Assembly: GCA_934630445.1 (NCBI GenBank)
Contig: CAKTWY010000132.1
Span: forward strand, 1 to 7,031
Direction of reading: 5' to 3'
Length of the DNA: 7,031 bases
From: an uncultured Eubacteriales bacterium
GTDB lineage: Bacteria; Bacillota; Clostridia; Oscillospirales; Butyricicoccaceae
Shown: positions 1 to 6,203 of the stretch, in pieces
Numbering within the stretch: position 1 is the stretch's first letter
Layout: each line of letters begins with the position of its first letter
The notes under the pieces: generated by a model
Databases searched by the model: none
Seen by the model: the letters and a program-made list of their open reading frames with translations, nothing else
Told to the model about the DNA's origin: nothing
Program-made: the position numbers and the translations under genes

Positions 1-952
1 GGTCTGCCCTTTCCGGCCGGTCGCTGCGTTCGGACCGGTCGCGAACCCTGCGGGGCGGCCGGTCCTTCACTTCCGGCCGTTCGGGCCGCTCAGGGCGCTC
101 AGGCATCTGGGGCGGGGGAAGATTCTCCGGGCGCGGGCCGCGGCCGGAACGGAGAACTTTGCAATCCTCCACCGTAAACTGCTTGGGCGCTTCGGGCGAC
201 TTTTCAAGGCGGACTTTCAGGATGCCCTTGATCAGGCTGATCTCCGTCACCGTACCGATGCCCTGCGGCGTTTCGACAAGCGAATCGACCGGCGGGGTGC
301 GGCGCGTAAGATCCTCATATGCTTCCTGCTCATATTTCAGGCAGCACATCAGTCTGCCGCAGGTACCGGAAATTTTTGTCGGGTTCAGGGACAGGCCCTG
401 CTCCTTTGCCATCTTGATGGAAACCGGCTGAAAATCATCGAGAAACGTCGAACAGCACAGGGGGTTCCCACAGATGCCCAGACCGCCGATCATTTTCGCC
501 TCGTCGCGCACGCCGATCTGCCGCAGCTCGATGCGCGTGCGGAAGACCGACGCCAGGTCCTTTACAAGCTCGCGGAAGTCCACGCGGCCGTCCGCTGTGA
601 AATAAAAGAGGATCTTGTTCATGTCAAAGGTATATTCCACCGTGACAAGGCGCATATCGAGCTTGTGTTCGGCGATCTTCTTCTGGCAGACGGCGAAGGC
701 CTCCGCCTCCTTTTTTTCATTGCGGGCCACGACGGCGAGATCCTCCTCCGTCGCGATGCGCAGCACCCGCCTCAGGGGCGCGACGATATGCTCATCGTCG
801 ACCATCCGGTTGGGCAGAACCGTCTCGCCGATCTCGACGCCGCGCGCGGTTTCCACGATGACATTCTGCCCCTTGGAAACCTGCAGCCCGGCAGGGTCAA
901 AATAATAGACCTTGCCGACCTTTTTAAATCGTACTCCAATTACCTCAGTCAA
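1..952 (-). CDS. ricT: RicT/YaaT, PSP1-domain RNA-maturation regulator (3' end beyond left edge)
   Basis: At least 317 residues, starting at TTG. RicT works with RicA and RicF in Bacillus as an iron-sulfur complex that helps RNase Y mature certain mRNAs and affects competence, sporulation and biofilm formation. The PSP1 core is clear: VGVRFKK-like start, the segment FYFTADGRVDFRELVKDLA near 116-134, RIELRQIGVRDEAK (140-153) and two cysteine motifs, CGNPLCC (161-167) and CGRLMCC (198-204), the likely cluster ligands. The conserved core ends near VEDCKVL (261-267). From about 268 on the protein is a low-complexity tail rich in Arg, Pro, Glu and Asp, with PER/RPE repeats, still open at the window edge. 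Such a tail is probably disordered and may bind RNA or protein partners. It follows holB by 90 bp, as in Bacillus. Neither ricA nor ricF is in the window. Confidence 0.93.
   Translation of the reverse strand, partial: MTEVIGVRFKKVGKVYYFDPAGLQVSKGQNVIVETARGVEIGETVLPNRMVDDEHIVAPLRRVLRIATEEDLAVVARNEKKEAEAFAVCQKKIAEHKLDMRLVTVEYTFDMNKILFYFTADGRVDFRELVKDLASVFRTRIELRQIGVRDEAKMIGGLGICGNPLCCSTFLDDFQPVSIKMAKEQGLSLNPTKISGTCGRLMCCLKYEQEAYEDLTRRTPPVDSLVETPQGIGTVTEISLIKGILKVRLEKSPEAPKQFTVEDCKVLRSGRGPRPENLPPPQMPERPERPERPEVKDRPPRRVRDRSERSDRPERAD
71..103 (-). repeat. ricT: 9-bp tandem coding repeat in the ricT tail
   Basis: Units TTCCGGCCG, TTCGGGCCG and CTCAGGGCG plus a partial CTCAGG (plus strand, 71-103) are degenerate copies of a 9-bp unit. 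On the coding strand they give PER-PER-PER-PE. Similar GGTC and TTCGGA pieces continue to the left edge and encode RDR/SER/SDR triplets. Slippage at these repeats would change tail length by whole triplets of residues and keep the frame. Confidence 0.65.
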
Positions 953-958
953 ATGTAT

Positions 959-964
959 TCTCCT
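959..964 (-). promoter_or_regulatory. Shine-Dalgarno site fixing the TTG start of ricT
   Basis: AGGAGA on the minus strand lies 6 nt upstream of TTG at 952-950. The TTG opens directly into TEVIGVRFKKVGKVYYFDP, the conserved beginning of PSP1-domain proteins, and no in-frame ATG exists nearby. The TTG start is therefore well supported. Confidence 0.85.
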
Positions 965-970
965 CATATG

Positions 971-1000
971 CTTCCGCCGCGGCACACGCAGCTGCGGAAG
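971..1000 (-). other. GC-rich hairpin just upstream of the ricT ribosome site
   Basis: On the minus strand CTTCCGC (1000-994) is exactly complementary to GCGGAAG (977-971), with a 16-nt GC-rich interior that can pair partly. It ends 6 nt before the Shine-Dalgarno site at 964-959. A second small stem, CCGCGC/GCGCGG (1021-1016 and 1008-1003), precedes it. Neither has a T run, so these are not standard terminators. They could affect ricT translation or may simply reflect high GC. Confidence 0.35.
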
Positions 1001-1042
1001 GACCGCGCTTGAGGCGCGCGGCGGGCCATGATTGTCGTTGTT

Positions 1043-2044
1043 TTATATCTGGTTTGAAGCGCCGGCGGGCCGGATAAGCGCCGCGCTGCCCGCACAGAGA
1101 TAGGCCGTCAGCGCCGCCATCGAGCCGTTTGCCGCGCAGCGGCGCTTCAGCACGGTGAAAAGGTCGCACAGGCGCAGCAGCATATCGGTCGGACAAAGGG
1201 CGGCCAGCGCAGAGGCTGTGTCGGTATCCTCCCGGCAGAGCATCGGATCGACCGACGCTTTGAGGAAGATTGCCGAGCGCAGAAACAGGACGCATTCGTC
1301 GCAGAAAACATCAAAAGAGCTGCGCTCGATCTTTTCCATCGCGACAGACGCCTCAAGCAGGGAAAGCTCGCTCCCGGTAGAAAGCGCACGGCACCATGTG
1401 CGTGCGGCTATGTGCATTTCGTCCTCGCCGCCGGTCAGCGCCTGGCATGCACGGCCGAGAAAACCGCCGCTGACACGCGCCGCGTCGGAGAGGGAACGCT
1501 CGTCCGCCGCAGGGAAGCGGCGGCGCAGCTCATCTGTGAGCTCCTGCACGGAAAGCGGGGCCATGGAGAAGGGAACCACGCGCGACGCGATCGTATCGAG
1601 CAGCGCGCGCCGGCTTTCGCACAGAAGAAGAAAGACTACATGCGCGGGCGGCTCTTCCAAAATTTTCAGCAGCGCGTTTTGCGCGGAGAGGTTCATATTC
1701 TCCGCATGATGAATGATATAAATTTTTTTCGGCGCTTCGTTCGGACGGATATATGCATCTGTGCGCAGGGCGCGGATGCGGTCGACCGTGATCTCGGTTC
1801 CATCCTCCCCAATAGAGGTCAGGTCCGGGTGTGTGCCGGAAAGAACCTTGCGGCACTGCGCGCAGACAAGACAGGGCACAGTCTGCTGCGTGCATACAAG
1901 CGCGCACGCGATCGTGCGCGCGAGCGTGGCTTTGCCGCAGCCGTGCGGCCCTTCGATCAGAACCGCATGAGGGAAGTGCGCGCCGTCAAGCGGCGCGAGG
2001 GAATCCCGCAGGCGGGCGTTGCCGATGATACCGGGGAGGGTCAT
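1043..2044 (-). CDS. holB: DNA polymerase III delta' subunit
   Basis: The 333-residue protein is the delta' subunit of the clamp loader, which with delta and tau/gamma loads the beta sliding clamp at the replication fork. The AAA+ module shows a degenerate Walker A loop, GPHGCGKA (32-39), with Lys38 kept but Ala in place of the usual Ser/Thr. A four-cysteine zinc module follows (C51, C58, C61, C64), then ITVDRIR (85-91), KKIYIIHHAENM (106-117) and NALLKILEEPP (123-133). The sensor/arginine-finger motif, normally SRC, reads SRV (154-156). The missing Ser/Thr fits a subunit that does not hydrolyse ATP. The C-terminal collar helices are less conserved, as usual. It sits between darA and ricT as in Bacillus, though yaaR is missing. 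The 90-bp gap to ricT holds no other gene. Confidence 0.92.
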   Translation of the reverse strand: MTLPGIIGNARLRDSLAPLDGAHFPHAVLIEGPHGCGKATLARTIACALVCTQQTVPCLVCAQCRKVLSGTHPDLTSIGEDGTEITVDRIRALRTDAYIRPNEAPKKIYIIHHAENMNLSAQNALLKILEEPPAHVVFLLLCESRRALLDTIASRVVPFSMAPLSVQELTDELRRRFPAADERSLSDAARVSGGFLGRACQALTGGEDEMHIAARTWCRALSTGSELSLLEASVAMEKIERSSFDVFCDECVLFLRSAIFLKASVDPMLCREDTDTASALAALCPTDMLLRLCDLFTVLKRRCAANGSMAALTAYLCAGSAALIRPAGASNQI

Positions 2045-2114
2045 GTTCTACCGTCCTTTGCGTCAAAATCAAAAAAGTACGTGCTGCCAGACCGGACAGG
2101 GCGATATACGGAAA

Positions 2115-2151
2115 GGAGGGGCTGTTGCATTTTATGTGCAACAGCCCCTCC
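2115..2151 (-). terminator. Perfect 15-bp inverted repeat between darA and holB (probable terminator or RNA hairpin)
   Basis: Plus-strand arm GGAGGGGCTGTTGCA (2115-2129) is exactly repeated in inverse at 2137-2151, with a 7-nt loop TTTTATG. Read on the minus strand the stem ends in CCCCTCC and is followed by TTTCC, so the T run is only three bases. The hairpin lies 55 bp after the darA stop and 70 bp before holB. It may end or dampen the darA transcript or protect its 3' end. I found no convincing new promoter between it and holB, so leaky termination or a processing role is as likely. The rest of the 162-bp gap (2045-2206) shows only the holB ribosome site AAAGGA (2059-2054), 9 nt before the ATG. 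Confidence 0.65.
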
Positions 2152-2206
2152 GGCAGGCTGAAAGCATTGCCGGCGCTGTGCGGCGTTTGCAGGAACACAA
2201 CCCCTG

Positions 2207-2530
2207 TTATACTTTTTCGAAACGGTCGACATCCAGTACAAAGATCGTGGCGCCGCCGACGACGACTTCGACCGGCATGGAGGGGTAGAAGCCCATACCG
2301 AGCTCGGAAGAGGTGGGGATGATCTGCTTGCGGCTCTTGGAATATTTGCTGATGATATCGATAACGTCCTGCACTTTTTCAGCATCGACACCGATCAGGA
2401 TGGTGACGTTTCCAGCCTTCAAAAAGCCGCCGGTGGTGGAAAGCTTCGTGATGAAAAAGCCCTCCTGCATCAAATGCTGAATGACACTCTGGGAATCGTC
2501 GTGGTTGACGATGGCAAGGATGATTTTCAT
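2207..2530 (-). CDS. darA: Cyclic-di-AMP receptor DarA (PstA/YaaQ, PII-like)
   Basis: The 107-residue protein matches the DarA/PstA family, trimeric PII-like proteins that bind the second messenger cyclic-di-AMP; the downstream partner is not established. It shows the N-terminal strand MKIILAIV, the ligand-loop segment TKLSTTGGFLKAGN (28-41), LIGV (45-48) and the C-terminal strand PVEVVVGGATIFVLDVD (86-102). Length is normal for the family and aligns without gaps to Staphylococcus PstA (as I recall that sequence) over at least the first 41 residues. In that alignment two positions I remember as ligand contacts differ: residue 24 is Gly (Asn in PstA) and 26 is Phe (Arg in PstA), while T28, F36, L37 and N41 are kept. 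It follows the decarboxylase by 36 bp. In Bacillus, tmk stands between the two; here it is absent. A perfect hairpin follows the gene. Confidence 0.93.
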   Translation of the reverse strand: MKIILAIVNHDDSQSVIQHLMQEGFFITKLSTTGGFLKAGNVTILIGVDAEKVQDVIDIISKYSKSRKQIIPTSSELGMGFYPSMPVEVVVGGATIFVLDVDRFEKV

Positions 2531-2537
2531 AAGTACG

Positions 2538-2545
2538 CCTCCTTT
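2538..2545 (-). promoter_or_regulatory. Strong Shine-Dalgarno site of darA
   Basis: AAAGGAGG on the minus strand lies 7 nt before the ATG at 2530-2528, inside a 36-bp gap after the decarboxylase stop. It is the best ribosome site in the window and contrasts with the weak one of the gene just upstream. This fits darA being translated independently, and more strongly, from a shared transcript. Confidence 0.8.
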
Positions 2546-2566
2546 GTGGAATATGTTAAAAAGAAA

Positions 2567-3934
2567 TCAGGACATGACAAGGATCTTGCTGCATTTATTA
2601 TACCCTATTTTCATCAGATATTCAATGCAAAATTCGTCGACACGTTCACCGGCGCACAAAACAGGGATGCCCGGCGGATAGGGGGTGATGTCCCTGGCAC
2701 AGACGCGTCCGCATGCGTGGGAGAGCGCAACCGCCTCACCGGCAGAAAAAAAGGCCGTGCGCGGGGAGCAGACGCGCTCCGGATGCGGTACAGAGAGCGG
2801 CGCCTGTTCCTCATCCGTTTCAGAAAAGCCGCATGAAAGTGCACTGAGCGCTTCGAAAAGCGCGTCGCCCCGTGCGGAGTCGTCGCAGGAAGTGAAGATG
2901 AAAACGACGTTCCTCTCGTCCGCCATCTCGCAGAAAAGATTGTATGAGGAGATGAGCGCCTGGGAAAGCGCATTCCCCGACGCGCCGGGCGGCATGTGGA
3001 CCGTAAGTCTGCATGGGTCGAGCACCAGCCCATCCGACGGACACAACGCGTGCAGCGGCGTCGAGCGTGAGATGCGTTCCCGCAGGGAGGCGACGCGTTC
3101 CATTGCACCGCGCCAGGCTGCGCGGCCCTCCTGTGAAGTGAGGTGCGCGCGCGCAAGGTCGAGAGACGCCATGAGCGCGTACGAAGGGCTGGAAGTGCCG
3201 AAAAGCGCCGTGAAGCGCCGCACCGCGTCAGGGGAGAAAGAGCTGTCCGCGAGGAGAAACGCGCTCTGCCCCATTGCAGGGAGCGTTTTGTGCGCGGAGA
3301 GGACGGCAAGGGCGGCGCCGTCCTCCACCGCGGACGAAATACCAAGGACAGGAAAATGCGCGCCGTGCGCGCTGTCGACGATCAAACGCGCGCCCGCCGC
3401 GCGGCAGACGGCGGCGAGCGCCGGAATATCCTGCCGCACGCCGTAATAAGTGGGGCTGACGAGAATGAAAGCCGCCGCATCCGGCACACGGCGGAAAGCC
3501 GCGGCGAGCGCTTCAGGCTGGATGCGCCCGGTGAAGCCGAACCGCGTCATCTCGGGATAGACAAACTCGGGCGTCAAGTCGAGAAGCACAGCGGCAGCCT
3601 GCACGCTTTTGTGGCACGCGCGGTCGCAGAGGAAGCGGCTGCCGGGCGGGCAGGCGAGTGCGAGCGCGGCAAGAACGCCCTGCGTCGAGCCGCCGGTCAG
3701 GAAAAATGCCTGCGGCGCGCCATAGGCGGCGGCGAGGAGGCGCTCCGCATCGGAGATGGGGCCGACGCCCTCGTAAAGATTCCCTGTAGGGGGGAGCTCG
3801 GTAAAGTCGATTTCGGCGAGCGGGAGAAAGGATGCCTCCGGCATGAAGACGCCCTTGTGCCCGGGCATGCACAGGCGCAGCGGATTTTCATCGGCCAGCG
3901 CGCGCAGCGCCGTGTAGAGCGGCGTGTCAGACAT
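2567..3934 (-). CDS. Orn/Lys/Arg decarboxylase family protein, YaaO-like (fold-type I PLP enzyme)
   Basis: This 455-residue cytoplasmic protein matches the Orn/Lys/Arg decarboxylase major-domain family, which removes the carboxyl group from a basic amino acid to give a diamine or agmatine. Marks in order: MPGHKG (23-28), GGSTQG at the PLP phosphate site (81-86), SPTYYG (160-165), the PLP-binding aspartate in VDSAHGAH (186-193), and the Schiff-base lysine K216 in LSAHKTLPAMGQ. The C-terminal domain carries the usual TPYPPGIPVLCAGER segment near the end. It has the size of the short YaaO/SpeA forms, without the N-terminal wing domain of long inducible enzymes. Its ATG overlaps the racemase stop (ATGTCTGA) and has no good ribosome site of its own, which suggests translational coupling. 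In Bacillus the same family precedes tmk and darA. Substrate (Arg, Lys or Orn) cannot be decided here. Confidence 0.88.
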   Translation of the reverse strand: MSDTPLYTALRALADENPLRLCMPGHKGVFMPEASFLPLAEIDFTELPPTGNLYEGVGPISDAERLLAAAYGAPQAFFLTGGSTQGVLAALALACPPGSRFLCDRACHKSVQAAAVLLDLTPEFVYPEMTRFGFTGRIQPEALAAAFRRVPDAAAFILVSPTYYGVRQDIPALAAVCRAAGARLIVDSAHGAHFPVLGISSAVEDGAALAVLSAHKTLPAMGQSAFLLADSSFSPDAVRRFTALFGTSSPSYALMASLDLARAHLTSQEGRAAWRGAMERVASLRERISRSTPLHALCPSDGLVLDPCRLTVHMPPGASGNALSQALISSYNLFCEMADERNVVFIFTSCDDSARGDALFEALSALSCGFSETDEEQAPLSVPHPERVCSPRTAFFSAGEAVALSHACGRVCARDITPYPPGIPVLCAGERVDEFCIEYLMKIGYNKCSKILVMS

Positions 3935-5021
3935 AGCGCCGCTCGATATGCGCGCCGACGTAGAGCGGGGAGCAGTCGAAGACCGCTTCGTCGCCCACGG
4001 CGCAGGGGATGTTCGTCACGTCGACGATGGTATTGTTCAGCCCCACGTGGCCAAGCACGCGTGCGCGCCGTCCGCCGATCGAGACGTAGAATTTCCCGCC
4101 GCTGACAAGGCGCTTCAGGTCGGAGAGCATGTAGCGGATCACATCGCGCAGACGGTAAATATCGCGCGTCTTTTCAACCAGAAAACCGTCGTTGTAACCC
4201 AGTGGGATGATGGCGATCTTCGTCGGCCGGCGTGTGACGAAGCCTGCGCCGTAGCCGACGGAATGCCCCTTTGGAAGCCAGCGGATTTCCGAAATAGGGC
4301 AGCTCAGATAGCCCACGCGCTGCAGACCGGCGTTCCCTTTGCGCGGAAGGCGCCCGGTGAAAGCCGAACCGATGCGCACCGCGTCGAGCGGAGAAAGTTC
4401 GGAACCGAACAGCGCGGAGGAATTGGACGCATGCACGATCCCCGGTTCAAACCCTGCCGCGCGGATCGCCTCGACCACCTTGAGAAGCGCTTCCTGCTGG
4501 GCTTTGGTCGCTGCCCGGTTTGAAAAAGCGGAGTGAAAATGCGTATAGATCCCTGTGACGTTTAAGTTCTTCATGTATTTGTAAACGGACAGTACCTTGT
4601 CCATTTCGCCGGGCAGAAAGCCGTAGCGGCCCATGCCGGTATCGATCTCGATATGAACGTCAATGACGATGCCGTCGCGCTCGGCGACGCCGTTCAGGGC
4701 GGCGGCGGCTTCACTCGAGCCAACGGTGGCAGTGGCGCACGCCTCGATGATGGTCTTGATATCCTCCTCGTCGGCGGCGGAGCGGATGATGAGGATCTCC
4801 TCATCGCAGAAGCCCGCGCCCCGCAGGCGCAGCGCGTCCGACGGCTCCGTCACGGCAAAGCGGCTGATCCCGTCGTCGCGCAGGATGCGCGCAAGTTCGA
4901 TCAGGCCCAAGCCATAGCCGTTGCCCTTCAGCACGCCGAAGATCATTGCATGATCGGCGCGCTTTTTCACAATGTCGATGTTTTTGCGAAGCTTATCCTT
5001 TTCCACAACCAGTGCTTTCAT
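3927..5021 (-). CDS. alr: Alanine racemase family protein (fold-type III PLP enzyme)
   Basis: The 364-residue protein has the alanine racemase layout: an N-terminal TIM barrel carrying PLP and a C-terminal beta domain. The PLP lysine is K32 in GVLKGNGYG (29-37), where the usual form is VKADAYG. Other family marks are DTGMGRYGF (127-135), THFH (160-163), HASNSSA (197-203), VRIG (215-218, whose arginine contacts the pyridine nitrogen) and VGYG with the catalytic tyrosine Y257. The expected product is D-alanine for peptidoglycan. Two departures stand out: about 20 extra residues after GYNDGF (275-280), and GHVGLNN (324-330) where ordinary enzymes have a CMD core lining the substrate entrance. 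A related racemase for another amino acid is therefore possible. It lies 47 bp after the FemAB gene and overlaps the next start by 8 bases. Confidence 0.85.
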   Translation of the reverse strand: MKALVVEKDKLRKNIDIVKKRADHAMIFGVLKGNGYGLGLIELARILRDDGISRFAVTEPSDALRLRGAGFCDEEILIIRSAADEEDIKTIIEACATATVGSSEAAAALNGVAERDGIVIDVHIEIDTGMGRYGFLPGEMDKVLSVYKYMKNLNVTGIYTHFHSAFSNRAATKAQQEALLKVVEAIRAAGFEPGIVHASNSSALFGSELSPLDAVRIGSAFTGRLPRKGNAGLQRVGYLSCPISEIRWLPKGHSVGYGAGFVTRRPTKIAIIPLGYNDGFLVEKTRDIYRLRDVIRYMLSDLKRLVSGGKFYVSIGGRRARVLGHVGLNNTIVDVTNIPCAVGDEAVFDCSPLYVGAHIERRYV

Positions 5022-5025
5022 GGCG

Positions 5026-5033
5026 CACCTCTT
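5026..5033 (-). promoter_or_regulatory. Shine-Dalgarno site fixing the start of the alanine racemase gene
   Basis: On the minus strand AAGAGGTG ends 4 nt before ATG at 5021-5019; measured from its AAGAGG core the gap is 6 nt. An in-frame ATG ten codons upstream (5051) has no ribosome site and would add residues not expected before the conserved N-terminal strand, so 5021 is preferred. Confidence 0.7.
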
Positions 5034-5068
5034 TCTATCGGGGATTGGCATTACAGCCGGAAATCAGG

Positions 5069-6190
5069 CTATTCCTTCCGCTCATTGTGCTGCGCGGAGG
5101 TCTGCCCGGCAGCGTTCTTTTTCTCCTCATGTCCGCGGTTTTTCAGCAGGAACAGGGAACGGCGCATGTTGCGGTAGATGTGGCTGCCTTTTTCGATCGC
5201 AAAATTCACCGCGGGGTTAAAAACGTAATTGAACTCCCCCACAAACTCGCAGAAATCACCATTGAAGCCTTTTTTGAAGCGGTACAGGCCGTATAAGGGG
5301 TTGTCCTCCGAAATATCGCCGGAGACGCCGCGAAAATCGTAAATGCGGCAGCCGGTCTCAATCGCCCACTGGATCATGTTCCACTGCAGGAGATAGTTGG
5401 GCATGTAGTTCCTGTATTCGTTGGAAGACGCGCCGTAGAGGTACCAGACCTTGTCGCCGTAGTGGATCGCCAGCGTGCCGGCGATGGCCTTCCCCTCATG
5501 AAAGGCCATGTAAAGGCGGGCGTTCGGTCCCATGACGCGGAGCATTTTTTCAAAATAAGACTGCGGGCGCGTGACAAAGCCGTCGCGCACGCCTGTCTCG
5601 AGCATGATGCGGGAAAAGTCGGCCAGCATTTCCTCCCCGCACAGGCGCACTTCGACGCCCTTGCGCTCGGCCAGGCGGATGTTGTAGCGCGTTTTGGAAT
5701 GGAAGACGGCCATCACCTCGTCCGGCGTTTTGCCCTCGACATTGAGACGGAACACATAGCGCGGCTGGATGCCCTCAAAATTTTTCCCGCCCGCCTGGTA
5801 CTGAAAGCCGAGCTTGGTCATGATGTCGATAAACGTCACGTCGCTGGAGAGCACGTCGGGGTCTATCTTGAGCACATACGCGTGATGGCGCTTGGCCAGC
5901 GCCTTCGCGCCCTCCAAAAGGGCGGCGAGCGTCTCCGTGTCGTGCACGTCACATACCGGCCCGCGTCCGGCGTACATCAGCGTGTAGGGCAGGCCGCCGG
6001 GCAGACGGCGGATCAAAACGGAAAGCGCGCCGCAGATATGGTTATCCGCCCCGCGCACACAGACGGCCTCCCATTTCCAGTTGTCCTTGACCTTGGCCCA
6101 AAGCTCCGACTGCATAAAATGGCCCTTCGGATGGGCACTGACAAACGCCTCATATTCGGCGAGCGTGGTGTGGTTGATTATCTCAAACAA
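5069..6190 (-). CDS. FemAB/MurM-family peptidoglycan bridge peptidyltransferase
   Basis: This 373-residue protein belongs to the FemABX family, double-GNAT-fold cytoplasmic enzymes that move amino acids from aminoacyl-tRNA onto the stem peptide of peptidoglycan precursors. Family marks: HFMQSELWAKVK near 24-35, the first GNAT half with the GRGPVCD strand at 75-81, KTRYNIRLAERKGVEV at 166-181, WYLYGASSNEYRNYMPNYLL near 249-268, RIYDFRGVSGD at 282-292, and GLYRFKKGFNG at 301-311. Length and the lack of a long coiled-coil insert resemble FemX-type enzymes more than FemA. The start is TTG, chosen for its ribosome site. The C-terminal 25 residues are charged and probably flexible. There is no signal peptide or membrane segment. 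It leads a tight unit with a racemase 47 bp downstream. The amino acid added and the stem position cannot be told from sequence. Confidence 0.88.
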   Translation of the reverse strand: MFEIINHTTLAEYEAFVSAHPKGHFMQSELWAKVKDNWKWEAVCVRGADNHICGALSVLIRRLPGGLPYTLMYAGRGPVCDVHDTETLAALLEGAKALAKRHHAYVLKIDPDVLSSDVTFIDIMTKLGFQYQAGGKNFEGIQPRYVFRLNVEGKTPDEVMAVFHSKTRYNIRLAERKGVEVRLCGEEMLADFSRIMLETGVRDGFVTRPQSYFEKMLRVMGPNARLYMAFHEGKAIAGTLAIHYGDKVWYLYGASSNEYRNYMPNYLLQWNMIQWAIETGCRIYDFRGVSGDISEDNPLYGLYRFKKGFNGDFCEFVGEFNYVFNPAVNFAIEKGSHIYRNMRRSLFLLKNRGHEEKKNAAGQTSAQHNERKE

Positions 6191-6198
6191 TGCGATGT

Positions 6199-6203
6199 CC
6201 TCC
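6199..6203 (-). promoter_or_regulatory. Shine-Dalgarno site fixing the TTG start of the FemAB-like gene
   Basis: GGAGG on the minus strand sits 8 nt upstream of TTG at 6190-6188 and directly after the terminator's T tract. No comparable site precedes the upstream in-frame ATG at 6307. That ATG would also make the promoter and terminator coding, so the TTG is the supported start. Confidence 0.82.

Noticed and set aside
159..1012. Several plus-strand frames over the left part that could suggest genes there
   Set aside because: The minus strand carries one continuous, clearly conserved ricT frame; it is easy to miss because it starts with TTG and runs off the edge.
965..1029. A 21-codon minus-strand reading frame between holB and ricT, from ATG at 1029
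   Set aside because: No ribosome site, Arg/Cys-rich sequence without pattern; it fits chance and the region is better read as leader hairpins.
2045..2114. Possible promoter for holB in the TTTTTTGATTTTGACG stretch
   Set aside because: -35-like pieces are present, but no acceptable -10 box lies at 16-18 bp spacing before the start codon.
1412..2161. Plus-strand open frame of about 249 codons opposite holB
   Set aside because: It is a shadow of holB with no recognisable domain, and it runs through the darA-holB hairpin.
3143..4105. Long plus-strand open frame (about 320 codons) opposite the decarboxylase and the racemase end
   Set aside because: Arg/Ala-rich, repetitive composition typical of the antisense of GC-rich genes; it lies opposite a well-supported enzyme gene and matches no family.
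5022..5051. Upstream ATG adding ten residues to the racemase
   Set aside because: No Shine-Dalgarno precedes it, whereas the internal ATG at 5021 has AAGAGGTG at proper spacing.
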